DNA of 64,000 bases from Multifurca ochricompacta. Its lineage: Eukaryota; Basidiomycota; Agaricomycetes; Russulales; Russulaceae. This document shows positions 34,031 to 45,100 of the stretch, piece after piece. The stretch covers positions 62,001 to 126,000 of the forward strand of contig WTXG01000073.1 in assembly GCA_022496185.1 (NCBI GenBank), written 5' to 3'. How positions within the stretch are numbered: the stretch's first letter is position 1; each line of letters begins with the position of its first letter. The notes below the pieces were generated by a model. The model was given only the letters and a program-made list of their open reading frames with translations, ran no database searches and was not told the origin of the DNA. The position numbers and the translations under genes are program-made.

Positions 34031-34969
34031 TGAGATGATTTAAGAAAGGTTTGATCCTGGTTCCAAGGAGCAGTTAGAACCAGTTGTCCAGGTCTCATTT
34101 AAGAGGGCCCTTCCACTCTGTGGCACTATGCTTCAGAACTTAAAAAAGTCCTGCCTCTGATGTGCGACTTCTAAGTAGTATAGTAGACTGTCTAGCACCA
34201 TCTACAACAAGTCCTAAGCCCACATCAGGGGGACACTGTGTAAATAGATGGGGAGTCATGTCATGGAGGAGCCAACCACAAGTTCCACTAGAGACAAAGG
34301 GTATAGAGCCCTTCCTCTAGTGCTGGTGGTGGAGTCCATGATTAAGCCCTAGATGATTGGGGCCATGACTATAGTAGACTATTGGGTTTCCTCTGGTTGG
34401 GGTGAACCCCCAATGAAAGCAGCAGGTACTTCTGCCCAGAGACAAAACCCTCTAGCTACTGTGTATATACTATAGTAGTTCAAGCCTACTTGTATCGAGC
34501 CCAAGCATCATGGGAGTGACTACCCATGCCTTGTTCTAGACCCTAAACTCTACCAGCAGGTTGCTAAACCTGGCTTACGGATTGAGCCAAGCATTGACTG
34601 AACCTATAGCCCCAAGCCTTCTGGGCAAGTGGCCTACTAAGACTATGGATGGGACAAAAACCCAGCTACAACTAAGAATACTATTTACTTAGAGTGCACA
34701 TGAGGAACTTAAGGTGTTTCACCCACTTAGGGTCCCTTGTCACCTCTTGCAAGAATCCCCTGAGGGACTAGCCAGACAGATCAAGGTGGGCACATAAAGT
34801 GCACCACCTTGTGGAAAGTTAAGGGCAAGAGAAAGGAAATTGAAGCTCACAAAAGAGAACTGATTGGGAAGAAGAGTTCTTGAAACTTGTGAGCTTGAAG
34901 AGGGTTTGGTTGGACTGATCAAAAGAAAAAAGGGAACAGATCAGTTAAGCGTTGCCAGGGCCCATAACC
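34031..34969 (-). other. Cop-C untranslated leader
   Basis: Matches the Cop-A and Cop-B leaders in order, ending in the primer site 34956-34969. No ORF seen. Confidence 0.6.
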
Positions 34970-35284
34970 TGTCAAACAGGCATGGTGCGCAGCATACTGA
35001 CTGTAAAGTGTTAGCGGTTAGGCTATAAAGACAAGTTACTTCAGAGGTAGAAGAAACTCTATATTACTATACTACACACCTATAAAGACAAGTTCTATAT
35101 ACAGAGTTAAGGTAGTGGAGATAGTAGAGAGGATGACTTACACTTCAGAGGTAGAAGAAACTCTGAAGTGTAAGAGATGAAGCAGACACCCTTATATACT
35201 ATCCAAGGGATGGTCTGTGCACTGGGAATAAGTCCACAAGTGCCAGACAAAGTCCAAACAATAAACAAGAGGGATAAAGGCCAT
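34970..35284 (-). repeat. Cop-C 5' LTR, truncated
   Basis: Matches the 3' LTR to GGATAAAGGCCAT, where the hAT terminus TAGTGATG begins. The missing 190 bases of LTR do not reappear beyond the hAT element at 41596, so the truncation is not a simple hAT insertion. Confidence 0.8.
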
Positions 35285-35431
35285 TAGTGATGTTCCGGCC
35301 CGGCTTGGCCCAAAAGCCGCGGCTTTGGCTTGGCCTGAGGCGGCTCCGGCTTTCCTGAAGTCTGGGCCGAGCCAAAGCCGCCACAGAGGGCTTGGCCCTG
35401 GCCCGGCTTGGCCCAAGCCGTGGCTTTTGAC

Positions 35432-36505
35432 ATAGAACTAGTAGTTTGTTTTCCTTTTTTAGAAATCAAGTTCTGAGACAAGTGCCAGCCGCGCGGGCCT
35501 GAGTGCACAGGTGAGATGTGCCATTGTGTGAGCTCACATGCACCGGGGCCACAGTCATATATATAACGGGTGCTTCTATCCCGCACTTGCTATGTAAGAT
35601 TAGATAAGATGTAAATGTCGTAGTAAACTCAGAGGTGATAAAATCCTAGTTGGAAAGCTGCCCAGAATGCGGAGATTAATGCACGCATAAGGCTTGAAGC
35701 AGTCAGAGGACTCTGCCTTGCTTATGCAGCAAGAATAGACCTATATTGAACTTTGCTAAGAGCCTACAGCCCCAAGAGGACAAGATCAGCTGGGCCTGAG
35801 TAAATACAAAGATAAACTGCACCTACAGCCCCAAGAGGACAAGATGGGGTCTGTAGCATGCTACAGGGTGTCTTTAAATACGTTCTAGTACTATCCTATG
35901 AAATACCAAAGCCGATCGAGCATGCAATGTAAATCTAAGTAGTTATCAGTGGCTTACTTTTCTAAGTACCCTGACACATCTTGTTTACTAATGTGCGATC
36001 GTTTCTGCTGGTCTGGCATTATCTAAAATACATACTAGACTACTTTAGATCACTCTATAATCAAATCATCAATTTGTATTACTCAAACAATGGCTGCGTG
36101 TATCTATAATGTCCATTGCTGCATAGGGCAGCGACTACTTCGCATTGCGTGGACTGGGTCAGAACGGTCCGAACTCCTTCTTATCTTATCTATATCTAAG
36201 AAGGTCGACTTGTATAACACACGCGCCCTCAGGATGGCTTTCAAGCAGTCCGGGATGCCAAAAATGTGCATCCAGGACAATATACTTTGTCTTTATTGTT
36301 GTTAAATAGCCTTACTATATCCCTTATGATGTATCTCTTGTTACAATGTCCCATTAGTAAAGTACTTGTAAATACTTTTAAAGGCGGCTCAAATCGCCTT
36401 GAATAATCATCGAAGTTATTCCAAAGACGCTCCCTCTCCTGCTCGCATTCTAAGTCATTCCAACTCATTGCTATCCTTCTTTCATATGCTAGCTCCGCGA
36501 CGCCA
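35432..36505. other. hAT left subterminal region
   Basis: No gene. Contains an LTR-like block with TATATATAACGGGTGCTTC (35555-35643) that is repeated, inverted, just outside the right hAT end. It also has two copies of CTACAGCCCCAAGAGGACAA at about 35763 and 35822. Confidence 0.5.
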
Positions 36506-39500
36506 CTAAACTGCCCACGAACTCCGCGTCCAAGTTGCATCAACACTATCGGTGTCCATCCCTGAGCCATCATCTTCGTCCTCCATCAGCATATCATTCC
36601 AACCCTCAGCATCAGACCCTTCTTCAGACCATTCTCCACCGTCATTGCCATCCTCCTCATCTTCACCATCTGGGTTGATCTCTGCTTCAAGAATTGAGGA
36701 AGGAGCTGGTTCTTGAAAGAGTAGATCATGTCGTATTGCACATTTGACACCCTGCAAGGCCTCGACAATATCTCCTTTGAGTCGGTTTCGATGTTTGGTG
36801 ATTGTAATGCCACCCTGCGAGAATGCGCGTTCACTTGACACAGAAGATGACATGATCGATAGATAGTCGCGAGCTAGTGAGGCCCACGCAGGATGATAAC
36901 GAGAGCAATTGACCTGAGAAACTTTCATGATAAGATCATTTGAACTTTGAACCGTCAGGTACAACCACTCACCCCCCACCATTTAATCGCAGACCAGCCA
37001 TCCGGTACCTGCTCGCTAACATCCATGTATGCATCAAAATGCCGAGACCATGGCCTGTCAGGGTCCTCTGAAACACCAGGGTGTGAATTAGTAGTATTAT
37101 CCTCATCGTCACTAAGTTCGCGAAGTAATGTGCAATCCCCCTTTTGGTCTTCTTGATGTCGCAGATTCCTGGGGATCCAAATCCAGACCCAGTAGCAGAT
37201 ACCGTTCCTTGAACTAAAACACGATGAGCATGCAAAGTAACGATGAGAAAATGTTTCGCTTACCACTTCTTCAACACATTTCATGACATCATGCTGAAGT
37301 TTCGTTGACCAGTGCTTCTTGAAATACGACATTTTCTCCTTTGGATTGAGGACTAACAGAGAATCAGGAGTGTCATTGGCATGAATAATGACAAGTACTC
37401 ATTGCCAATATGTAGGCTGGTGAGTATGCTGTCTTCTCATAATACTCATTGATCTTCATATATGCGGCCTCGAGGGCAGGAAAAAATCGCTGGTACTTTG
37501 GACGTTCAGCACGAGATGACCATGCCCTATGAAGTGCTTCAAGGGCTGGTATGGCTAGGTGGAGGGTTGATGCTTGCTCAGACGAAAAGGCTTGTTGTGC
37601 ATTATCGGCGTGCTGGTAACATTGTCTCATATTTGAATAGGGAGAGCATGAAATACACATACCGCTAGTAAACCAATAAACATGTCGACACGCTGCCATT
37701 CATCGCTGTCTAGCTTAAGCGCGCGGATCTTATCATGCTTTGCAGCATCGGTCTCTTCCCAACGGAGTTCATCTACAAAAGTGTCAATGGACTGTAAAAA
37801 GTTGGATATAAGATTATCAATGGTGGAGAAAATCATGTGTGCTCACCGTTTTATGTCGTTCAGCCCTGTCTAGCATTAGATACGTTGAAGACCATTGGAC
37901 TTTCATGTCAACGATAAGTTGGACAGGTCTTGCAATGCTGGCCTTCGACTGAATGGTTTTCCACATTGCTTTTCGCTTTGATGATGACCATTCCTTTATT
38001 ACAATCAGCTTTCATGCTTCAATTAAAACAACCTGATACATACTTTGACTGCAATTGCCCTGACTAACCCCACCTCATCGCGACTTGTTGGAACATGTGC
38101 TTCAGGGTCCTTTGGGTCAAAATGTGGAGACTCGCTGTATGTGGATATGAGCGCCTGAGTTGCCAAGTTGATGACATGTGCAAGACAGCTCCAGAGCATC
38201 GTTAATCGCTGAAAATTGAAAATTGCAAAACACTCACTTGATTTTCCGCTTTCGCCAATTGTATTTTTTGCCAGTCATGGCCCTCAAACGTGCAGCCACT
38301 TCCTGCATCATCGTAAAATTGCTAGATGCGTTATCACATGTAATGTGACCAATCTGTAATCTATCAGTGAGTGCGAGGTCACATACAATATGTATCATGA
38401 CACCAGCTAGCCTACCTTGTGGGTGACGCCGACCCGTTTGATAACTTTAAATAGGGCTTGACCCAGCCACTCACCATTGTGAGCATTGTTAACTTGTGTG
38501 AAGCCAAGAAGGCCGCTCTTGAGCTCCCACTGTGTCGGTGTCGTTTCCTCAATCCAGTGACCAGTAACTGCAAGATAGCCATCTGTGTTTTCCGCTTGCC
38601 ATGCATCACATGTCAGATTGACTTCCCCAGTGACCGTCGGACCCTACACAATATAAGAAGGTAGAACTAATTATCTAAGACATGTACTTACATTAAGCCG
38701 CGCCTTCAACTTCGTCAGATGGTCCTTGAACGTGTGTATGATTTCAGCCCGCGTCGACTTTCGGCCTGGGACTTTCACACCATTTGTGGCGCATGCAGCA
38801 ATATTGATCATTTCTTTAAATTTTGGATGTTCGAGGGCCTGTATTGGCTACAAATAGAAACAGTCATATTAAATGAGGACAAAACTCAAAGAGCCTAGCT
38901 TACCTGATCACTTGCGACCAGCCATTCAATTGCAGCCTGATGAAAAGTCTTATCAGTATATGGAATAACCTGCTCTGTGGGTTTCTTCTCCCAAAGGTCG
39001 CGGTCCAGGACTCGGGTTACAAGTTCGGCAGCCGCTTTGCGCTTTTTGATATCGCCCGGTAGTTTGGATTCATACATAGCACCTTGAGCCCATTTCCAGT
39101 ATATTCCCTATAGAAAAACTATAATAAGACATGGTGGAGAGTAATAGCAATAGACTTACTGAGTGGTGCACCTCCAGATGGCGGCGTAACATTGTAACTT
39201 CATTAACGAGGCTCTTTTTGTCTCTGCAAGAATTGATTTCATTCAGGAATATAAAAAACTGAAGTATGAGGTACATACGGGCAGAGTTTACAGCGGCAAT
39301 ATTTCTTCATCTTTCCATTGATGGTCTTCACAACAGGAGACTGAAAAAAGTGGTTGATGTCGCATCGTTTATCTTCACATGATGGTGCATCTTCATCGAT
39401 TGGCTGGACATTGACATCCAACAGAAGCCCTTCATCGTCGACATCCCTTGGATTTCCTAATGATGCACGCGTCTGCTTGGCTGTGATGACATACAAGTTC

Positions 39501-40397
39501 AGAATGGAACAATGCTTTTTGAACAATTACGCACCTGTGGTAGACCTTTTATCATTGTCCACTTCATCCTCACTACTTGTGTCCTGTCGCTGGTAATAGT
39601 ATGCTTTCTCTGTGAATTTCTGGTGGCACCAAGTGTAATACATCGCTTTTTGGCTGCAGCACAGGTGATTGAGAATTTTATTTGAAACACAAAAAAGACT
39701 AAAATGTACACGGCTTGGGCTGGTCATTGCTATCCTCATCTTCTTCGGACTCAATGTAAATACTTGCATTGATGTTACGTTTGGGCACAGATGTTGGTGC
39801 AGAACCTATGGTCTCGACAGAAGTGTCTCTATCAGTGGCAGATGTGGTTTCTTGGGCCCGTTGTGAATGAAACTCCCGCACTGCTTTGCATTGGAAAGAT
39901 AGTTCAGGCCGTGCTGCGTTGTTGGCATCGGTCAGCTTTGAGGTCGGGGCAGTTTGGCTGATGGTCGTGTTTGGACAGTTGGATCGGCATCAGAACCACT
40001 AGTAGGTGGATATTAGCCATGAGACGAAATAGCTGAAGATGTGTGAAAACGTACCAAAATGTTTGAGTTCTGTGATTAGTCGCTGTAGTTTGATCTCAAC
40101 AATATCCAATGGAAAATTATCCGCCCAGTCAATTTTAGACAGATAAGAACAAACACAACCTAATCCAAGCTTTCCTTTGCGAATATATTGCAAACGGCCA
40201 GAGGCATCTCGGCAATCCTCCCCAAACATAGCATCAAAACGCCTGTTAAATGTTTCGTGAGCCGTCCCCCGTTCCTTTGTATTCATGACACTCCAGATCT
40301 TATCCTCCTTCATGCCTTGTTGGACAGACCGTGGTAAATTATTTGAGAGGGTGGTAATAGCTTTGACAAGAGTCTTGATCTCTGAGATTGTGGACAT
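36506..40397 (-). CDS. hAT family transposase, multi-exon
   Basis: Cut-and-paste transposase with an RNase H-like fold. The first exon starts MSTISEIKTLVKAITTLSNN (ATG 40397). An acidic linker (IYIESEEDEDSND) is followed by a BED-type zinc finger, CRCKLC plus LRRHLEVHH, across an intron (39180-39300). Then come AIEWLVASDQ, the catalytic-region CDNASN (near 38320), CLAHVINLATQALIST and TSRDEVGLVRAIAVK. The middle has VQLIVDMKVQWSS-type text, ADNAQQAFSSEQASTLHLA and PALEAAYMKINEYYEKTA. The C-terminal dimerisation domain is WASLARDYLSIMSSSVSSER, FSQGGITITKHRNRL. It ends in an acidic tail at 36506. Around ten introns are needed and no unavoidable stop was seen, so the gene may be functional. The element ends lie outside it on both sides. 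Confidence 0.82.
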
Positions 40398-41437
40398 TTT
40401 CACAGACTTGAAGCATTGATTTGGAGGGGATCGAGGGAAGGAAAAATCTGATTGAAAAAAACTACATGAGTTGTACATATATATGCAGGAGCTCCTGCAA
40501 CAAGAGATGTGTTAGACATTTGTGGTTGAGGGCGATATCGCTGTCAGAGTGAACGTATCGCAAAACTATATCGAAGTTCGAAATGCCATGATGCAGTGAT
40601 AAACAGTTCACATGACCTAAATCATCCACTTCGTGTTCAGATATGTACGATTGCTGTCCCAGATGCGTGTTTTCTGCATTCCATGTTGTGGAGACTAACA
40701 GAGCTGATTTGAGCCACCCAGAGTGCCTCACATGCATGTTTACTCAAGATCTGACCCTCGCAGTCAGGAGAGCGGCCGGACGATGCGGTCTGCCCCACAC
40801 TTTTCGCGCGTTACGCGTTTACAGAACTGCCCTATGCAGCACGGACATTGTGGATACTCGCAGACACTGTGTCAGTAGATAGAACAATAGGTAATTACCA
40901 GGATAGTCTAACAATAGTCTAGAATGTATTCTAGAGGGTGCCAGACTGCGCAAATAGACCGCGCGTAACCAAACAAGACACAGTAGTATGGAGATATGCT
41001 CTTATGCATCCCATAACTGATTGTTGTCTTATTTTACATCGGATGCATGATCCGACTTGGCACTTCATAGGATAACAGTAGATATGTATATAAGACATCC
41101 TATAACATGCTGCAGACCCCATCATGTCCTCTTGGGGCTGCAGGTGGGTTTACATTGTATCTAGGCATAGTAGGAGCTGATCTTGTCCTCTTGGGGCTGC
41201 AGGCTCTTGGTATTGTCAATATAGGTGTATTATTGCTGTACAAGCAGGGCTGTTCGTCGCTGACTACCTCAAACCTTACGCGTGCATCAATCTCTGCATT
41301 CTGCACAGCTTTTGACAGGCATTTTCATCATTTTCATTGTCTACTTAATTAAGGACGCTTTTTATCATCTTATCTAATATTTCCTTGTAATCGGGATTGT
41401 TGCATCCATTACAATTGCTATTGTTGCTAAAATTATG
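40398..41437. other. hAT right subterminal region
   Basis: Upstream of the transposase start, so it should hold its promoter. A TATATATG run lies near 40480. Two copies of GTCCTCTTGGGGCTGCAGG at about 41127 and 41187 mirror the left end. No other gene seen. Confidence 0.45.
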
Positions 41438-41595
41438 GTCAAAAGCCATGGCCTGAGCCGGCGGCTTTGGCTTTTAGCTACTCTGAGCCGGGCCAAAGCC
41501 CTTGCTGGGCCGTCACAACAGCCCAGCTTGGCCTGGCCTAAACAGGCCCAGCTTGGCCCGGCTTCCGGCTTTGAGCCGGGCCAGGCACATCACTA

Positions 41596-41672
41596 ATTTT
41601 ATCACCTCTGAGTTTACTATGACTTTTACATTTTATCTAATCTAACAGTGCAAGTGCAGGATAGAAGCACCC
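41596..41672. repeat. Outside copy of the hAT-internal repeat
   Basis: Inverse of 35568-35643 (GGGTGCTTCTAT...CTCAGAGGTGATAAAAT), abutting the right hAT terminus from outside. Suggests a rearranged or nested terminus. Confidence 0.6.
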
Positions 41673-41828
41673 ATTACACTCTTCAGGATGGCCAAACATT
41701 GGAATGGTTTTGTAGGTTACTGTAAGTACAAACATACACCAGCTAGGATGCCATTCACTTGGTTAGGTAATTTGACTTCAATGAGAATACTCCATTACAT
41801 TCAATGATCACTCAAATAATTCATGTGC

Positions 41829-44800
41829 TTACTCCAAAGGGTCCTCCTTCATCCTTGTCAAAACTTCATTCAAATATGCTTGGTCATCCTCTTCCCACAT
41901 CTTTGCTTGTACTTGCCTATGGGTATTTAATGCCTCCTCAAACATGGTTTTGGCATTATCAAGCTGTGATCTCTCCATATATAGTCTTCCCAATCCTCTG
42001 AAGGCTAGGCCATGGCCAACAGCATTGTTGGCATTCCTAGCAAGTTCTAAAGCCTTTTGATATGATCTTTCTGCTGCATCTAAGTCATTTACTTGTAGAT
42101 ATGCATCCCCAAGTCCTTGGTAGTCATTTCCCTCATTCAAAATACTATTGGCTGCTTCATGAAGCTCTATTGCTTTGTTGTATGAAGCTTTAGCCTCATC
42201 CAACCTGTTTTGCCTTATATATACATGCCCAAGGCCTTGATGAGCATTCCCCTGGTTAATTATGTGATTGGCCAGCTTTTGAAACTCCAATGCCTTTTGA
42301 AATGAAGCTTCTGCCTCAGCTAATTTGTCCTGTACTAGATATGCCAGGCCAAGCCCTTGATAGTCATTTCCTTGGCCAACAACATTATTCACAGCTCTAT
42401 GGCACTCTAAAGCTTTTTGGTATGAGGCCTCAGCCTCACTAAGCTTATTTAGATCTGTGTATATTTGTCCAAGACCATAGTGGCCCTGTCCTTGGCCTAA
42501 AATATCATTACTGGCCTCATGAATTTGTAATGCTTTCTGATACACAGCCTCTGCTCTATCAAATGCCTGATTCATAAAGTGAACAAGACCAAGATCAGAA
42601 AGAACAGAGCCATGTAGACTGCTGACATCTCTTGGGCTTGATAAGCACAAACTTTCTGCTTGCTCAAGCTTCTGCTTGGCTGTTTTCATGTCACTAGAAA
42701 AGTAGCATAGCCTTCCCCATGCATTAAGGCATTCAATTAAAAGTGGGTTAGGTTGTGATCTCCTTGCAAAAGTTGAACTGCTTGGTTTAGTAGTATGATT
42801 GAGAAGTCTCCCATATTCATACAGAATTCAGTGAGCATAGTTATGGCACCAATTAGCCTTTTTTGGTTTTTGTAGTGGGAATTCAAGAGGCTAGATAGTA
42901 CAGCTTTGGTGTTATTCACTTCTAGCAACATTTCTGCATATGTCTCTGGTAGAGCTTCCTGCACATTGATGGATGCTAGGCCAATATAAAATTCTTCCAG
43001 CAGAACTTTATCCTGGAATGATATAAATCCTTTATCATTGCAAAATTGACGGATAATAGGATGTGGCTGATATCGCTCCCCAATCAACTGTATCAGGCTG
43101 CATTGCTGAAGCACCTGAAGGCATGCCATCACATCCAGATCAACAAGAATAGCCTTGAATTTCCCAACTTGTTTGTTGTGTATCCCATTGGGTAGCATGC
43201 TAAGTACTCCAAGTAGATTATTGGCTGATGGGTTGGCCCTCATCCTCTCACTATCAACAGATAGCTGGATGGAGTATTCCAGGTTCGAGAGCCTATGCAT
43301 CTCACCCCTTTTAATAAGCTTTGTCTGCTTTGAATTCCATTCCTCCCATAGTAATTGGGGAGAGGTCACTTGAGAAAGATGGGCCAATAAGTTGACAGCA
43401 AGAGGAACATAGTCAACAGCTGCAATAAGCTTGTCTGAGAATTCATCATGATTTCCAGCAATTTCCTCCCAGGTTTCTTGAGCAGCATCATGGTCAAGAG
43501 TCTTCAGCAGTTCAAGAAAAGGCTTTGTCCACTTTGTCTGAGCAGGTCGCTCGGCACCCCGCATGGTGATAAGCACAGTGACTTGGTGGAGCTCTGTGAC
43601 TCTTGATAGAAGCTCCTCAACAGGTTGCTTTATCCCATCTGGCTGGTCCCAAGGTGACTCGAAGTTATCGAAGCAGAGGATGGACTCCTTTGCATTCAAT
43701 GTAGCATGAATATGAGACCAAAGCACATCGGGAGTGCCTTGCAGTATGCCTAGCGTCTTCCCGAGCTCAATCAAGAGTGCGCCAGATGATGTGACAGATT
43801 CGCAGGCGACAAAATATATGGCATCGTGGAAGTGCTCTAGAATGCGGCCGTGAGTGAGCACGGCATTTGCAAGCGTAGTTTTCCCATATCCACCGGGGCC
43901 CAGGATGGCAACCCGGGCTGGATGAACCCCAATATTGGTGAATATCACGTCTATGATTTGTGCCAGTTCGGCATCTCGCCCAAAGAAAATCTGTGGCGCA
44001 GGTGGAGCACGCGCCGTGAACCTTGTGATAGTATATCAGTAAGAGGTTGCGCCATTGATGAACGACGTGGGAAGAGCCTACGTGGCGATCTCTGTTGTGG
44101 CAGTTCTGACAGCCTATAAAACGAGTCAATTAACAGACATTCGCTTTACGCGACTGAATCACATACGTCGCGTCCCTCAACGATCAGAGCGAAGCGGATA
44201 TCCAACGACAGCTCGGCCTGTGGGGATTGGTTTGACAGATAATATTAACGATGGACTCGAGACTGACCTGAAATGCTTGAAGCACGTTTGATAGTTCGCC
44301 ATCATATTGCTTGATTTTTCCCAGTAAATCCTTGCGAAAGAGGAGTCCCTTGACTCCTCTCGTCTTGGCGCAATCCTTGAGGACGTGCTCGATTCCGCTC
44401 AACTCGCTGGTCCTCAATCAGACGAAATAGACGGGAAAATGTTGTTGCGGGGGGCATACATTTGAAGGGACTTAAGAATCGCGCGTAAACCAGCCGGGAG
44501 GTCACCCTCGTTTAGGTTATAGGTTTGGCACGACTCCCCAACGTTGACAACAAGACTTGCAACCCTGTTGAGCTTTCGCATGACTACTTCACACTCTTGT
44601 TTGTACTGCTTCACTTCCTGATAATACAGTTTTTTAGCATACGGTGGAAAACTTGGTGGTGCAGGACACATACATCTCGCATGGTGAGTGCTTGGAGCAG
44701 GAGGCCCGCGATGGGGGCGATGTAAGGGACCTTGCTGGCCAGGGAGCTCGCCTCCTTGAGGGCTGCTAGAGACGCTTGAATAGCATTATTGGTGACAGCG

Positions 44801-44995
44801 CCATATTCGCGGATTGTCCCCGATAAAACAGGATTGTCTGTGAGGCTACCAGTTAGACAAAGGCAATAAGCGTGAGCGAGATAGTCTCTAAACAAACTCG
44901 CCAACGACATGTGGAGCGTTAGAAGAAGGAAGTATTCTGCGAATGGTTTTCCTGAACGAAAAAGACTCGGACTGCATACTTGACGGTGAAGACAT
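41829..44995 (-). CDS. NLR-like protein: MLKL/HeLo-like N-terminal domain, NB-ARC, TPR (paralog 2), apparent frameshift before the TPRs
   Basis: Paralog of the plus-strand NLR gene, convergent with it. The start is ATG 44995 (MSSPSSM) or 44977 (MQSESFSFRKTIRRILP); the second aligns best with paralog 1. Exons then read REYGAVTNNAIQASLAALKE, YIAPIAGLLLQALTMRDV, KLNRVASLVVNVGESC and GIEHVLKDCAKTRGVKGLL. After short introns the NB-ARC exon gives PPAPQIFFGRDAELA, P-loop GPGGYGKTT and Walker B LCFDNFESPWD. The TPR part (41829-42689) has 40-residue units such as RAEAVYQKALQIHEASND and ends MKEDPLE. The frame breaks at an A4 run (42739-42742; T4 on the coding strand). One extra T would rejoin the frames to give HFLIECLNAW, matching HLIQCLKAW in paralog 1. 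Real pseudogenisation and a homopolymer assembly error are both possible. The N-terminal domain is intact here, unlike in paralog 1. Confidence 0.85.
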
Positions 44996-45100
44996 TGGTG
45001 AAAGGTGACTCTAAGGTGTCGAGCACGTCGAGCAACCGTTATTGATGGCGTGGGAACCGAAACGTGACCATGGGCGCCATGACCCTTGCCGCACACGCAC
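44996..45100 (-). promoter_or_regulatory. Proximal promoter of NLR paralog 2 with conserved block
   Basis: The minus strand at 45068-45050 reads GTCACGTTTCGGTTCCCAC, identical over 19 bases to 5694-5712 upstream of paralog 1 and at a similar distance (55-75 bases) from the start codon. Confidence 0.6.

Larger units (their letters stand above)
28393..35284 (-). mobile_element. Ty1/Copia retrotransposon Cop-C, 5' LTR truncated
   Basis: Minus-strand element with a full 3' LTR at 28393-28902, coding region 29163-34030, leader 34031-34969, primer site 34956-34969 and a 5' LTR cut after about 315 bp where the hAT element begins. A related solo LTR is nested at 31048-31549. It is a sister subfamily to Cop-A/B: LTR ends TGTCAAACAGGCATGGTG instead of CAATCATGCTG. 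Confidence 0.85.
35285..41595 (-). mobile_element. hAT DNA transposon
   Basis: About 6.3 kb bounded by TAGTGATGTTCC at the left and the inverse (CACATCACTA) at the right. Each end continues into a 145-160-bp GC-rich block of GGCCCGGCTTGGCC-type words (35285-35431, 41438-41595), imperfect inverted copies of each other. Further inward, inverted subterminal repeats match at about 35740-35880 and 41090-41230, each with two copies of CAGCCCCAAGAGGACA. Between them is a hAT transposase gene. No 8-bp target duplication was found (AAGGCCAT versus ATTTTATC). Confidence 0.75.

Noticed and set aside
9181..41672. CRISPR-like or prokaryotic defence arrays in the repeat island
   Set aside because: Repeats are LTRs, TIRs and TE relics in eukaryotic context. 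No regular spacer pattern exists.
42690..42760. An intron to explain the frame change in NLR 2
   Set aside because: Paralog 1 is continuous here and the two frames align to it without missing residues, so a one-base lesion fits better.
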